NCBI GenBank assembly: GCA_910588545.1
Contig: CAJUOU010000001.1
Span: forward strand, 315,787 to 379,786
DNA length: 64,000 bases
Origin: an uncultured Christensenellaceae bacterium
GTDB lineage: Bacteria; Bacillota; Clostridia; Christensenellales; UBA3700
Direction of reading: 5' to 3'
The position numbers and the translations under genes are program-made. This document shows, piece after piece, positions 29,345-36,780 of the stretch. A model generated the notes under the pieces. The model saw only the letters and a list, made by a program, of their open reading frames with translations. It was not told the origin of the DNA and did no database searches. Each line of letters opens with the position of its first letter. The first letter of the stretch is position 1.

Positions 29345-29373
29345 TTGCATTTATAAATTTTATGTGATATACT
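29345..29373 (+). promoter_or_regulatory. Promoter for tRNA-Ser(CGA)
   Basis: TTGCAT (29345-29350), a 17-bp spacer and TATACT (29368-29373) with an extended TGa lie 17 bp before the tRNA. Confidence 0.75.
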
Positions 29374-29390
29374 TGTTAAGTAAATTATAT

Positions 29391-29479
29391 GGAAGCGTAT
29401 CGAAGTGGTCATAACGAGCCGCACTCGAAATGCGGTTATCCAACAGGATACATGAGTTCGAATCTCATCGCTTCCGCCA
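29391..29479 (+). tRNA. tRNA-Ser(CGA)
   Basis: An 89-nt class II tRNA. Acceptor arms GGAAGCG and CGCTTCC pair, the discriminator is G and CCA is encoded. The anticodon stem CCGCA/TGCGG encloses the loop CTCGAAA, giving anticodon CGA. The long variable arm TTATCCAACAGGATA and the T-arm with GTTCGAATC confirm serine. Confidence 0.95.
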
Positions 29480-29489
29480 AAAGCGAACT

Positions 29490-29529
29490 GTACGAACACA
29501 CGTCAAAGTGAGTTCGTACTTTTCCTTTT
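29490..29529 (+). terminator. Terminator after tRNA-Ser(CGA)
   Basis: GTACGAACACAC pairs with GTGAGTTCGTAC (11 of 12) across a short loop, followed by a T/C-rich tract, 11 bp after the tRNA. Confidence 0.75.
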
Positions 29530-29537
29530 ATATGAAT

Positions 29538-29678
29538 GTTTTGGCGTGCGAATACCCATTAAAGACATATTGCCAAAACCGCCTGTTCCTACGGCGTGGC
29601 AAACGCAAAAGCGTGATGAACAAGGCAATTTTACCAAATAAAACAAAAGGCACTTCGGAAAACATCTTGGAGTGCCTT
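29538..29678. ncRNA. Structured non-coding segment 1, candidate RNA
   Basis: Three perfect or near-perfect stems follow one another: GTTTTGGC (29538-29545) with GCCAAAAC (29572-29579); GCCTGTTC (29581-29588) with GAACAAGGC (29618-29626), containing ACGC/GCGT around AAAA; and AAGGCACT (29647-29654) with AGTGCCTT (29671-29678). The segment is richer in G+C than its surroundings and has no credible protein. The strand and nature (RNA, or remnant of a mobile element) are uncertain. Confidence 0.4.
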
Positions 29679-29687
29679 ACGATTTGC

Positions 29688-29716
29688 TTGATTAAATATT
29701 TTGTTTTTGCTATAAT
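29688..29716 (+). promoter_or_regulatory. Promoter for the 29.8-kb GNAT gene
   Basis: TTGATT (29688-29693), a 17-bp spacer and an extended TATAAT (29711-29716). Downstream at about 29734-29748 lies the small palindrome AATCGCTTGCGATT, a possible operator or leader hairpin. Confidence 0.7.
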
Positions 29717-29777
29717 AATTGTACGATAAACAGTAATCGCTTGCGATTATAAACAGGAATTTAGCGGAGGAATATAT

Positions 29778-30251
29778 ATGAAAATTCGGAAAATGCAACG
29801 AGACGAATATCCATTGTTAGAGAATTTTCTATATGAGGCTATCTTTATTCCAAATGGAGTTGAGCCGCCGCCAAAATCAATAATTTATAGTCCCGAATTG
29901 CAAGTTTATATTTCGGAGTTTGGAACAAGCAAGCACGATATTGCTTTTGTCGCAGATTTAGACGGGAAAATTGTCGGGGCAGTTTGGGTTAGAATTATGA
30001 ACGACTATGGACATATTGACGATAACACCCCGTCATTTGCAATTTCTCTTTATAAAGAATATCGCAGAAAAGGCATAGGCACTGCATTGATGGAAGAAAT
30101 GCTAACCACTCTTAAAGCGCGTGGGTATGAACAGGCGTCTTTATCTGTGCAAAAGGAAAATTACGCAGCCAAAATGTATAAAAGGTTAGGCTTTCAAATT
30201 ATAGAAGAAACCGAAGAAGAATATTTAATGTTGAAAAAGTTGAGCGAATAA
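29778..30251 (+). CDS. GNAT-family N-acetyltransferase
   Basis: A 157-residue GNAT enzyme with motif A ISLYKEYRRKGIGTALMEEMLTTL and motif B SVQKENYAAKMYKRLGFQI. The N-terminal half with FIPNGVEPPPKSIIYSPELQVYI is characteristic of a group annotated only as GNAT in Clostridia. A GCGGAGGAAT site precedes the ATG. Codon use (more CGC, GCG and CAG) and the structured flanking segments set it apart from its neighbours and suggest horizontal acquisition. The substrate is unknown. Confidence 0.85.
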   Translation: MKIRKMQRDEYPLLENFLYEAIFIPNGVEPPPKSIIYSPELQVYISEFGTSKHDIAFVADLDGKIVGAVWVRIMNDYGHIDDNTPSFAISLYKEYRRKGIGTALMEEMLTTLKARGYEQASLSVQKENYAAKMYKRLGFQIIEETEEEYLMLKKLSE

Positions 30252-30273
30252 ATTCCAATTTAGCGTCGAATGC

Positions 30274-30307
30274 CTGATTATACTAACTGTATTATCAGTC
30301 ATTTTTT
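30274..30307 (+). terminator. Terminator after the 29.8-kb GNAT gene
   Basis: CTGATTATAC pairs with GTATTATCAG (9 of 10) around TAACT, and TTTTTT follows. Confidence 0.75.
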
Positions 30308-30310
30308 GTG

Positions 30311-30401
30311 CCGAGCGACTACTTTTTGTAGTTCGGGAGTCTCCGTGATTGTGCCTCTATGGGCGGTTCTTACGACACACATTGTCGCCCGCCAATATCA
30401 C
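30311..30401. ncRNA. Structured non-coding segment 2, candidate RNA
   Basis: A hairpin CCGA..ACTAC-TTTTT-GTAGTTCGG occupies 30311-30336. It is followed by a long arm: GTGAT (30345) with ATCAC (30397), GGCGG (30362) with CCGCC (30389), and CGACA (30373) with TGTCG (30383) around CACAT. G+C content is far above the surrounding DNA. No protein is plausible. It could be an RNA ending near the T-rich tract at 30404 or at the terminator at 30457, or the end of a mobile element. Confidence 0.45.
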
Positions 30402-30456
30402 AATTTTTAATTCTTAAATAATGTGCAGCATAGTTTAAAGTTGTGATAAGCCTATA

Positions 30457-30482
30457 AACAAGGAATTAATTCCTTGTTTTTA
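30457..30482 (+). terminator. Terminator-like palindrome
   Basis: AACAAGGAATT and AATTCCTTGTT form a perfect 22-bp palindrome followed by T-rich DNA. It could end a transcript covering structured segment 2. The remaining bases to 30698 are AT-rich with nothing seen. Confidence 0.6.
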
Positions 30483-30698
30483 TGTAAATTTTATTATTCT
30501 GCTTAATGTTATTTAATATTTTAAGATGTTTGAACAATTCGAAAGAAACGCTTGCTTTAGTTCTAATTTAAAAATCATATTTAACATAAACAGGTATGTT
30601 TTCATCCTTTTTGCGTTTTTATAAAAAATAATTTATCTGTTAAGTAGTTGTGACCATTTGTTTTTATTATTTTATAAAAATGTTCATATTGTGCAAAA

Positions 30699-30730
30699 AG
30701 TGTCAGAAAAAGTATACTTTTTCTGACACT
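30699..30730. repeat. 32-bp perfect palindrome, copy 1
   Basis: The left half AGTGTCAGAAAAAGTA is exactly complementary to the right half. A second copy lies 107 bp downstream (30837). It may be an operator, a transposon end or a hairpin. Confidence 0.75.
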
Positions 30731-30836
30731 ATTGATTTTTAAATGTTTCATAAATTTTAGTTATAAATCTATCAATTTTTATTTTTTTATTAGATTAATT
30801 ATACAAAATTAACAAAGATTTGTCAAGTGATTTGGC

Positions 30837-30862
30837 GTCAGAAAAAGTATACCTTTTCTGAC
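30837..30862. repeat. 26-bp palindrome, copy 2
   Basis: GTCAGAAAAAGTA pairs with the right arm with one mismatch. It shares its core with copy 1 and ends 71 bp before the lipoprotein start. Confidence 0.75.
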
Positions 30863-30933
30863 ATATAAAGGCATAATGACGGTTTTAATTTGAAATTTTA
30901 TCAATAAATACTAATAGGTTAAAAGGAGTTTTT

Positions 30934-31713
30934 ATGAAGAAAAAAGTTTTTTTGATTGTTGCAATCATTCTTATTGCATTAATAGCATGCATGGCACTTG
31001 TTGCTTGTGATGGAAATGTTGGTGGCGACGACAGCGTAAACAATGGCAATGATAGTGAAGAAATTATCGGTGGAGGAAATAACCAAGGTGGAAACATAGA
31101 AAATGGTGGAAACGTAGGTGGCAATAACAATGAAAATGTTATCAGCCCCAATCTTACTATAAATGAATTTTTGGACGCATGGAAAGCAAGTTCGTCAAAA
31201 TCATTTTATCAGCCTTGTTATGGCGATACAAAATTTACAATTTACGGAAATATATTTATGCAGAGCGATTTTGAAACAATAAAATATTTAGAAATTACGA
31301 AAAAAAACAATGCAAACTATTTTTATGGACATATTGATGATACAGATTTTAGCCATTGGGAGATTTTAAAGTTGGATAGTATTGAGGATATTTGCACTCA
31401 TGTCAATATCGATATAGAAGTATTGCCTGAAGTTTCCACCCCTAAAGATATTATAAATGTTTGTGATTTAATGGTTTTTGGCGACAATGACCCTGATTTG
31501 TTATATGAAAAGAAAGACGATGGTATATTTTATGGCATTAAAGATAGTATTTTTGAAAATTCGACAATTAAGATTGTTGGAAATGATTTGATTTTTAACT
31601 TTCAGTTTGCTTATGGAGATACTCGCGAAGGTAAATTTATATTTTCAATAGGTTCCGACCCAATTACTATACCGCAATCTTTGAGAGATGCCTTGGAAAA
31701 TATACAAGCATAA
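30934..31713 (+). CDS. Lipoprotein of unknown function
   Basis: The 259-residue protein has a signal peptide with lipobox LVAC (Cys25), followed by a Gly/Asn-rich linker (about 26-70) and a folded domain of about 185 residues. No known catalytic motif is recognised in it; DINVCDLMVFGDNDPDL-type acidic stretches are present. An AAAAGGAG site precedes the ATG. The two palindromes upstream may control it. The gene is followed by a clear terminator, so it is a single-gene unit in an accessory region. Confidence 0.8.
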   Translation: MKKKVFLIVAIILIALIACMALVACDGNVGGDDSVNNGNDSEEIIGGGNNQGGNIENGGNVGGNNNENVISPNLTINEFLDAWKASSSKSFYQPCYGDTKFTIYGNIFMQSDFETIKYLEITKKNNANYFYGHIDDTDFSHWEILKLDSIEDICTHVNIDIEVLPEVSTPKDIINVCDLMVFGDNDPDLLYEKKDDGIFYGIKDSIFENSTIKIVGNDLIFNFQFAYGDTREGKFIFSIGSDPITIPQSLRDALENIQA

Positions 31714-31815
31714 AAGTAACACTTATAAACATATTGCGGTAAATAATATTGGCTTATATAATAAAATATTAACTGATAAATAACATATTTTTCAAAAATT
31801 GTTGTGACAAAACAA

Positions 31816-31848
31816 AATAAATCCGATGTCTATATACATTGGATTTAT
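31816..31848 (+). terminator. Terminator after the lipoprotein gene
   Basis: AATAAATCC.ATGT pairs with ACAT.GGATTTATT, and a run of T follows. The 352-bp gap to gph otherwise contains only the gph promoter and AT-rich DNA. Confidence 0.8.
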
Positions 31849-31988
31849 TTTTTTGCATATTAATATTAGATTGTCTATTAATACAAATATCTAATAACGG
31901 ATTTTATTATTAATAGCGAATTTATGTTAATATAAGCACGCGTTTTATTTGATATATAAATAATAAATATACTTTTTTGCTATGATTA

Positions 31989-32018
31989 TTGACAAATTAC
32001 GGGTTAATGGTTTATAAT
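31989..32018 (+). promoter_or_regulatory. Promoter for gph and probably the aro cluster
   Basis: TTGACA (31989-31994), an 18-bp spacer and TATAAT (32013-32018) lie about 48 bp before the gph ATG. Confidence 0.75.
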
Positions 32019-32065
32019 TATTAATATTAAAGTAGTGTTTTATACGCAAAATTTGTGGAGTAAAA

Positions 32066-32719
32066 ATGATAAAAAATGTAGTTTTTGATATGGATGGTAC
32101 TATTTTAAATACTATCGACGATTTATATAATAGTGTGAATTTTGCATTGGCAGAATGTGGTTATCCTAAAAGGAGTATGAAAGAAGTTTTATCTTTTGTA
32201 GGGAACGGGGTAAAAGTGCTTATCGACCGAGCAATGCCAAAGGGATATACCGCTGAGGAGTTTGACATTTGCTTTAAAAAATTTATGGGACATTACAATT
32301 TACATAAAAATGACAACACTTGTCCTTATGATGGTATTTTAGAGCTTATGCAAGCTTTGCAAGCAAAAGGTATAAAAATGAGTGTTGTTTCCAACAAATT
32401 CGATGCGGGAGTTAAGGAACTTGCCGAAAAGTTGTTTACAGGTTATTTGCCTGTTGCTATAGGAGAGAGTGAAAAAGTACAACCCAAGCCAAACCCAAGC
32501 GGTGTGTGGTATGCATTGGAACTTATGGGGGCAAAGTCGGAGGAAAGTGTTTATATAGGAGATTCCGAAGTGGACTTTGAAACCGCAAAAAACAGCGGAC
32601 TTACATTTATTGCCGTTACTTGGGGATTTAGGCCAAGGGAATTGCATGAGGGGCTCGGAGTAAAATATATTGCGGAAAAACCGATGGATATAGTGAAAAT
32701 TTTGGAGAAAATAAAGTAA
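32066..32719 (+). CDS. gph: HAD-family phosphatase, phosphoglycolate phosphatase-like
   Basis: A 217-residue haloacid dehalogenase phosphatase. Motif I is VFDMDGTILNT (nucleophile Asp9), motif II VVSNK, motif III K in QPKPNP, and motif IV YIGDSEVDFETAKNSG. The cap domain between motifs I and II is helical, as in Gph/PGP. GTGGAG precedes the ATG. Family members hydrolyse phosphoglycolate or other small phosphates, so the specific substrate is uncertain. It precedes aroE by 82 bp. Confidence 0.82.
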   Translation: MIKNVVFDMDGTILNTIDDLYNSVNFALAECGYPKRSMKEVLSFVGNGVKVLIDRAMPKGYTAEEFDICFKKFMGHYNLHKNDNTCPYDGILELMQALQAKGIKMSVVSNKFDAGVKELAEKLFTGYLPVAIGESEKVQPKPNPSGVWYALELMGAKSEESVYIGDSEVDFETAKNSGLTFIAVTWGFRPRELHEGLGVKYIAEKPMDIVKILEKIK

Positions 32720-32801
32720 AGATAACATATTTATGAGTTTGTTTATTGAATTTTAACTATATAATATTTTGACAATAAAATATGTAATGTAAATAAAAAT
32801 T

Positions 32802-33599
32802 ATGGAAAAATACGGACTTTTAGGAAAAAAATTGGGACATTCGCTATCGCCATATATTCACAATAAACTGTTTGAGTTAAGCGGAGTGCATGCAGAATAT
32901 AAGCTTTATGAGACGGACAATGTAAATGACTTTGTAAAAAGCAGCAATTTGGACGGCTTTAATGTTACAATACCTTATAAAAAAGATGTATTTAATTTGT
33001 GCGACAATATCCATAAAAGTGCCAAAAATTTAGGAGTAGTTAATTGTGTCGACCGCAATTTTATGGGATTTAATACAGATGTTTATGGCTACACAAAAAG
33101 CGTAAGCGAAATAGAAAACGATTTTACTTGCAGAGTGCTTTTGTTGGGTTGCGGCGGAGTAGGCAGTATGATAGCAAAACAATATGAGCCTAGCAATTTG
33201 TGTATAGCGATACGTAATTTGACGGATAGTAAAGTTCAAAATATAAAGTGTCAATTTGGCGAAGTAAAAGTGGTTGATATACAAAATATTCCTAATCAAA
33301 AGTTTGATTTGATAGTAAACAGTACGCCTGTAGGGATGTTCCCCGATATAAACAGCTCCCCGATAGAAAAAGAGGTCATTTGTAATGCAAAATCGGTTTA
33401 CGACACAATTTATAATCCATACGAAACCAAACTTTTGAAGTATGCAACAGAGTGCGGTTGCAAAGGTAAAAATGGGTTGGACATGCTTGTTTTGCAGGCT
33501 GTAAAATCTCATGAATATTGGTACGGCGCTAAGTTTGAGGAAAAGGACATAAAGGATATTATCTTTTACACTCAAAAGGAGCTTGATAAAAAATGGTAA
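32802..33599 (+). CDS. aroE: Shikimate dehydrogenase
   Basis: AroE reduces 3-dehydroshikimate to shikimate with NADPH. The 265 residues contain GKKLGHSLSPYIHN, NVTIPYKKDVF with the catalytic Lys, FNTDVYGY, LLGCGGVGSM and the C-terminal NGLDMLVLQAVKSHEYW. It has no evident ribosome-binding site. It overlaps aroK by 7 bp and opens a compact shikimate cluster. Confidence 0.94.
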   Translation: MEKYGLLGKKLGHSLSPYIHNKLFELSGVHAEYKLYETDNVNDFVKSSNLDGFNVTIPYKKDVFNLCDNIHKSAKNLGVVNCVDRNFMGFNTDVYGYTKSVSEIENDFTCRVLLLGCGGVGSMIAKQYEPSNLCIAIRNLTDSKVQNIKCQFGEVKVVDIQNIPNQKFDLIVNSTPVGMFPDINSSPIEKEVICNAKSVYDTIYNPYETKLLKYATECGCKGKNGLDMLVLQAVKSHEYWYGAKFEEKDIKDIIFYTQKELDKKW

Positions 33600-34087
33600 T
33601 TGCATTGTGTGGATATATGGGAAGTGGCAAAAGCACTTTAGGCAAAATGCTTGCTAAAAAATTGGCTTTTGACTTTGTTGACCTTGATGGCTATATTGAA
33701 GAAAAAGAAAACATGAGTATACCTCAAATATTTGCAAATTATGGGGAAGCGTATTTCAGGCAGTGCGAACATTCGGCTTTATCAAGTTTTTTAAACGCTA
33801 ACAACACAGTGCTTTCGTTAGGTGGAGGTGTACCGATTGCGGACGAAAACAAAAAACTGCTAAAAGGTATGTTTGTGGTTTATATTGACAGTTCATTTGA
33901 AGATTGCTATAAAAGGATAAAAACAACGGACAGACCGATAGTAAAGCAAAAAAACAAGTCGGAGCTTGAAAAACATTACAACGATAGGGTTGTGCATTAT
34001 AAAAAAGTGGCAAATTTGACAGTGTATGGCAATAATTTGAAAAAAATGACGGAGCAAATTGTACAATTTGTAAAGGAGAAAATATGA
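33593..34087 (+). CDS. aroK: Shikimate kinase
   Basis: The 164-residue kinase phosphorylates shikimate at O3. It shows Walker A GYMGSGKSTLGKMLA, the DLDGYIEEKENMSIPQIF substrate helix, FRQCEHSAL and LSLGGGVP, and the lid Arg region KTTDRPIV. It starts inside the end of aroE after AAAGGAG and overlaps aroQ by 4 bp. Confidence 0.93.
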   Translation: MVIALCGYMGSGKSTLGKMLAKKLAFDFVDLDGYIEEKENMSIPQIFANYGEAYFRQCEHSALSSFLNANNTVLSLGGGVPIADENKKLLKGMFVVYIDSSFEDCYKRIKTTDRPIVKQKNKSELEKHYNDRVVHYKKVANLTVYGNNLKKMTEQIVQFVKEKI

Positions 34088-34503
34088 AAATATTAGTTAT
34101 TAATGGTGTAAATTTGGATATGCTAGGCGTAAGAGAGCCGCACATTTATGGCGGGAAAAGCTTGGACGATATAAATAAAGATTTGGCAGCACAAGCGAAA
34201 GCTTATGGTGCAGAAATCGAATTTGTACAAAGCAATATCGAGGGCGAAATAGTAGAATTTATCCATAGTGGCAGATTGTACGACGGAATCATTTTAAATG
34301 CCGGTGCATATACACACTATTCTATTGCGATAAGAGATGCAATAAGCAGTATAGAAACTCCTTGCGTAGAAGTGCATTTGAGTAATGTTCATAAGCGTGA
34401 AGAGTTTAGACATACATCTGTAATTTCCGCAGTCTGTGTAGGAGTAATTGCGGGATTTGGAGAAAAATCATACAAATTGGCATTGCAAGCATTGCTAAAC
34501 TAA
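34084..34503 (+). CDS. aroQ: 3-dehydroquinate dehydratase, type II
   Basis: This is the dodecameric type II enzyme that converts DHQ to dehydroshikimate. Its 139 residues contain VINGVNLDMLGVREPHIYG with the flexible-loop Arg and active Tyr, QSNIEGEIVEFIH, LNAGAYTHYSIAIRDA and EVHLSNVHKREEFRHTS. It overlaps aroK by ATGA, and GGAG lies just upstream. Confidence 0.95.
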   Translation: MKILVINGVNLDMLGVREPHIYGGKSLDDINKDLAAQAKAYGAEIEFVQSNIEGEIVEFIHSGRLYDGIILNAGAYTHYSIAIRDAISSIETPCVEVHLSNVHKREEFRHTSVISAVCVGVIAGFGEKSYKLALQALLN

Positions 34504-34521
34504 TTATTAATCGGTTGAAAT

Positions 34522-36780
34522 ATGAGAGTTATTAAAATCAATACAAATCCAACTTATAATGTACTTGTGCGAGACGGCTTGCTTAATGAAGTAGGAAGTT
34601 TGGTCAATCAAATAAAAAGTTATGACAGGATTGCTGTTATAACAGATAGTCTTGTGGAAAAATTGTATCTTGACAAAGTTGTTACGAGCTTTAAAGGATA
34701 TTCAAACCAAATTTTTACCTACTCTTTCCCAAACGGAGAGAGCAGTAAGTGTCTAGCGGAACTGTCAAAAATTTACGATTTTTTGGCCGAGTCTCAAATT
34801 ACTCGTACCGACTTGGTAATTGCTTTGGGCGGCGGTGTATGCGGCGACATGGTCGGTTTTGCGGCAAGCAGTTATTTACGCGGTGTTGATTTTATAAATA
34901 TACCTACAACACTACTTAGTATGGTAGACTCTTCGGTTGGCGGAAAAACCGCTGTTAATATTACTGCAGGCAAAAATCAAGTCGGCTCGTTTTATCAGCC
35001 TAAGGTCGTTATTTGTGACACAAATGTTTTGGCTACACTATCTGACGATTTGATTGCAGATGGTATTGGAGAAATTGCTAAATACGGAGTGCTTGAGGAC
35101 AAAGGTCTTTTTGATTTGTTGCTAAAAGGTAAATTATTTGACAATATTAGTGAAATTATAGAAATTTGCGTAAGAATAAAAGACGAGTATGTAAGCGGAG
35201 ATGTATTTGACAAAGGCAAAAGACAGCTTTTAAATTTAGGACATACATTGGGGCATGTTATTGAAAAGGACAGTAAATATACTTTGGCACATGGTAAGGC
35301 TGTACTAATAGGAATGTTTTACATTGCTCAAAAATTTGCAGGCAGCAGTGAAATCGATTTGATTTTGCAAAAAATCAAAGCAGTTGCCAAAAAATATAAT
35401 ATGCCGATTGATTACAAATTGTCTGCTGACGAATTGTGGGCAAGTGCAGGTAATGACAAAAAACGTCACGGAGATTATTTAACAATCGCACGTCCTTATG
35501 CCATTGGGGATTGTAGATTGGAAAATGTTAAGCTCGGTGCGCCAATCAATTTGACAGAAAGTGTGAAAGAAAGTAAATTTGATATTGAGATTATTCCAAG
35601 TAAATTGAGCGGAAGTATATGCCCTCCGCCATCAAAATCGCATTTGCACAGGCTATTGATTATGTCGGCTTTTTGCGGTGGGCAAGCAGTGGTAAGCAAT
35701 GTAGTATTAAGCAATGATATCAAAGCAACTTTAAATGCCTTGAAAAATATCGGTGCAGATTTTGTGATAAATAAAAATAATGTAACATTTAGTGGCTTTA
35801 ACTTAAAGAATAATGCGGTAATCGATTGCGGAGAGTGTGGCAGTACATTTAGATTTTTTATACCTATCTGTGCTATGCTTGGTATAAAAACGCAATTTAT
35901 TGGCAGTGAAAGACTTGGCGAGCGTGGCTACGAGGATATAATTACAGCCATGGGTAGCAAAGTTAAATTTGATAAAACAAGCGGCTTGCCATTAAATATT
36001 AACGGAAATTACGATATGGACGAAATTACCATAAACGGAAATATGTCATCGCAATTTGTAAGTGGTATTATGCTTGGAGCTTATGCAAGCAATAAAAAAA
36101 TCAGCATAAATTTGACGGGGCAACTTGTATCACGCGGTTATGTCGATATGACTATTCAAACACTAAAACAATTTGGATGCAAAGTTGTGGAGGAGAAAAA
36201 CAGTTTTGCAATTATCCCTAAAAAAATTGACGGAAAGCAATATGATTTAATGCCGGAAGTTGACTATAGCAATCTTGCTTTTTGGGAAGTGGGAGGAGTA
36301 CATTTGCCTATAGCGCAAGATAACTCCAAACAAGGGGATAAGATAGTTTTGGAGATAGTGAAAAAGGCTGAACACGGTTTGGCTTTTGACATAGATATTT
36401 CCAATATTCCCGATTTAGCTCCGATTTTCGGCGTGTTACTTGCAAAATTAAAAGGGACTTCCACTTTGAAAAATTGTGCAAGACTTAGGATAAAAGAGTG
36501 TGACAGATTGGCTGCAACTTGCGAAATTTTAAATGCATTCGGCATTAAGGCAAGTATAGTGGGCGACGATTTGGTAGTTGTCGGAGGCACAGTAAAAGGC
36601 AGAGTAATTGTCGATAGTTACGGTGACCACAGAATGGCCATGACAGCTGCAATATTGGCAACTTTTGCGGATGGAAAAGTGACTGTGAAAAATGCGCAAG
36701 TAGTCAAAAAAAGTTATCCCGATTTTTGGGAAGATTATGTCACTTTGGGAGGTGTGATAAATGTCGTCAACATTAGGTAA
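34522..36780 (+). CDS. aroBA: Fused 3-dehydroquinate synthase / EPSP synthase
   Basis: A single 752-codon frame encodes two shikimate enzymes. Residues 1 to about 345 are DHQ synthase: FPNGESSK, IALGGGVCGDMVGFAA, PTTLLSMVDSSVGGKTAVN, GIGEIAKYG and LNLGHTLGHVIE. Residues about 356-752 are EPSP synthase: [75 protein letters not shown] and DSYGDHRMAMTAAI. No stop or start codon lies between them; the link is about 10-15 residues. The order matches the N-terminal two domains of the eukaryotic AROM protein. It overlaps aroC by 20 bp. Confidence 0.93.
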   Translation: MRVIKINTNPTYNVLVRDGLLNEVGSLVNQIKSYDRIAVITDSLVEKLYLDKVVTSFKGYSNQIFTYSFPNGESSKCLAELSKIYDFLAESQITRTDLVIALGGGVCGDMVGFAASSYLRGVDFINIPTTLLSMVDSSVGGKTAVNITAGKNQVGSFYQPKVVICDTNVLATLSDDLIADGIGEIAKYGVLEDKGLFDLLLKGKLFDNISEIIEICVRIKDEYVSGDVFDKGKRQLLNLGHTLGHVIEKDSKYTLAHGKAVLIGMFYIAQKFAGSSEIDLILQKIKAVAKKYNMPIDYKLSADELWASAGNDKKRHGDYLTIARPYAIGDCRLENVKLGAPINLTESVKESKFDIEIIPSKLSGSICPPPSKSHLHRLLIMSAFCGGQAVVSNVVLSNDIKATLNALKNIGADFVINKNNVTFSGFNLKNNAVIDCGECGSTFRFFIPICAMLGIKTQFIGSERLGERGYEDIITAMGSKVKFDKTSGLPLNINGNYDMDEITINGNMSSQFVSGIMLGAYASNKKISINLTGQLVSRGYVDMTIQTLKQFGCKVVEEKNSFAIIPKKIDGKQYDLMPEVDYSNLAFWEVGGVHLPIAQDNSKQGDKIVLEIVKKAEHGLAFDIDISNIPDLAPIFGVLLAKLKGTSTLKNCARLRIKECDRLAATCEILNAFGIKASIVGDDLVVVGGTVKGRVIVDSYGDHRMAMTAAILATFADGKVTVKNAQVVKKSYPDFWEDYVTLGGVINVVNIR

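Noticed and set aside
29430..29729. 99-codon plus-strand frame after the amidase gene
   Set aside because: It begins inside tRNA-Ser(CGA) and runs through a terminator and three RNA-like stems.
29391..30866. Integron-type attC sites around the GNAT gene
   Set aside because: The structured segments lack recognisable RYYYAAC/GTTRRRY core boxes and no integrase is near, so they are reported only as structured segments.
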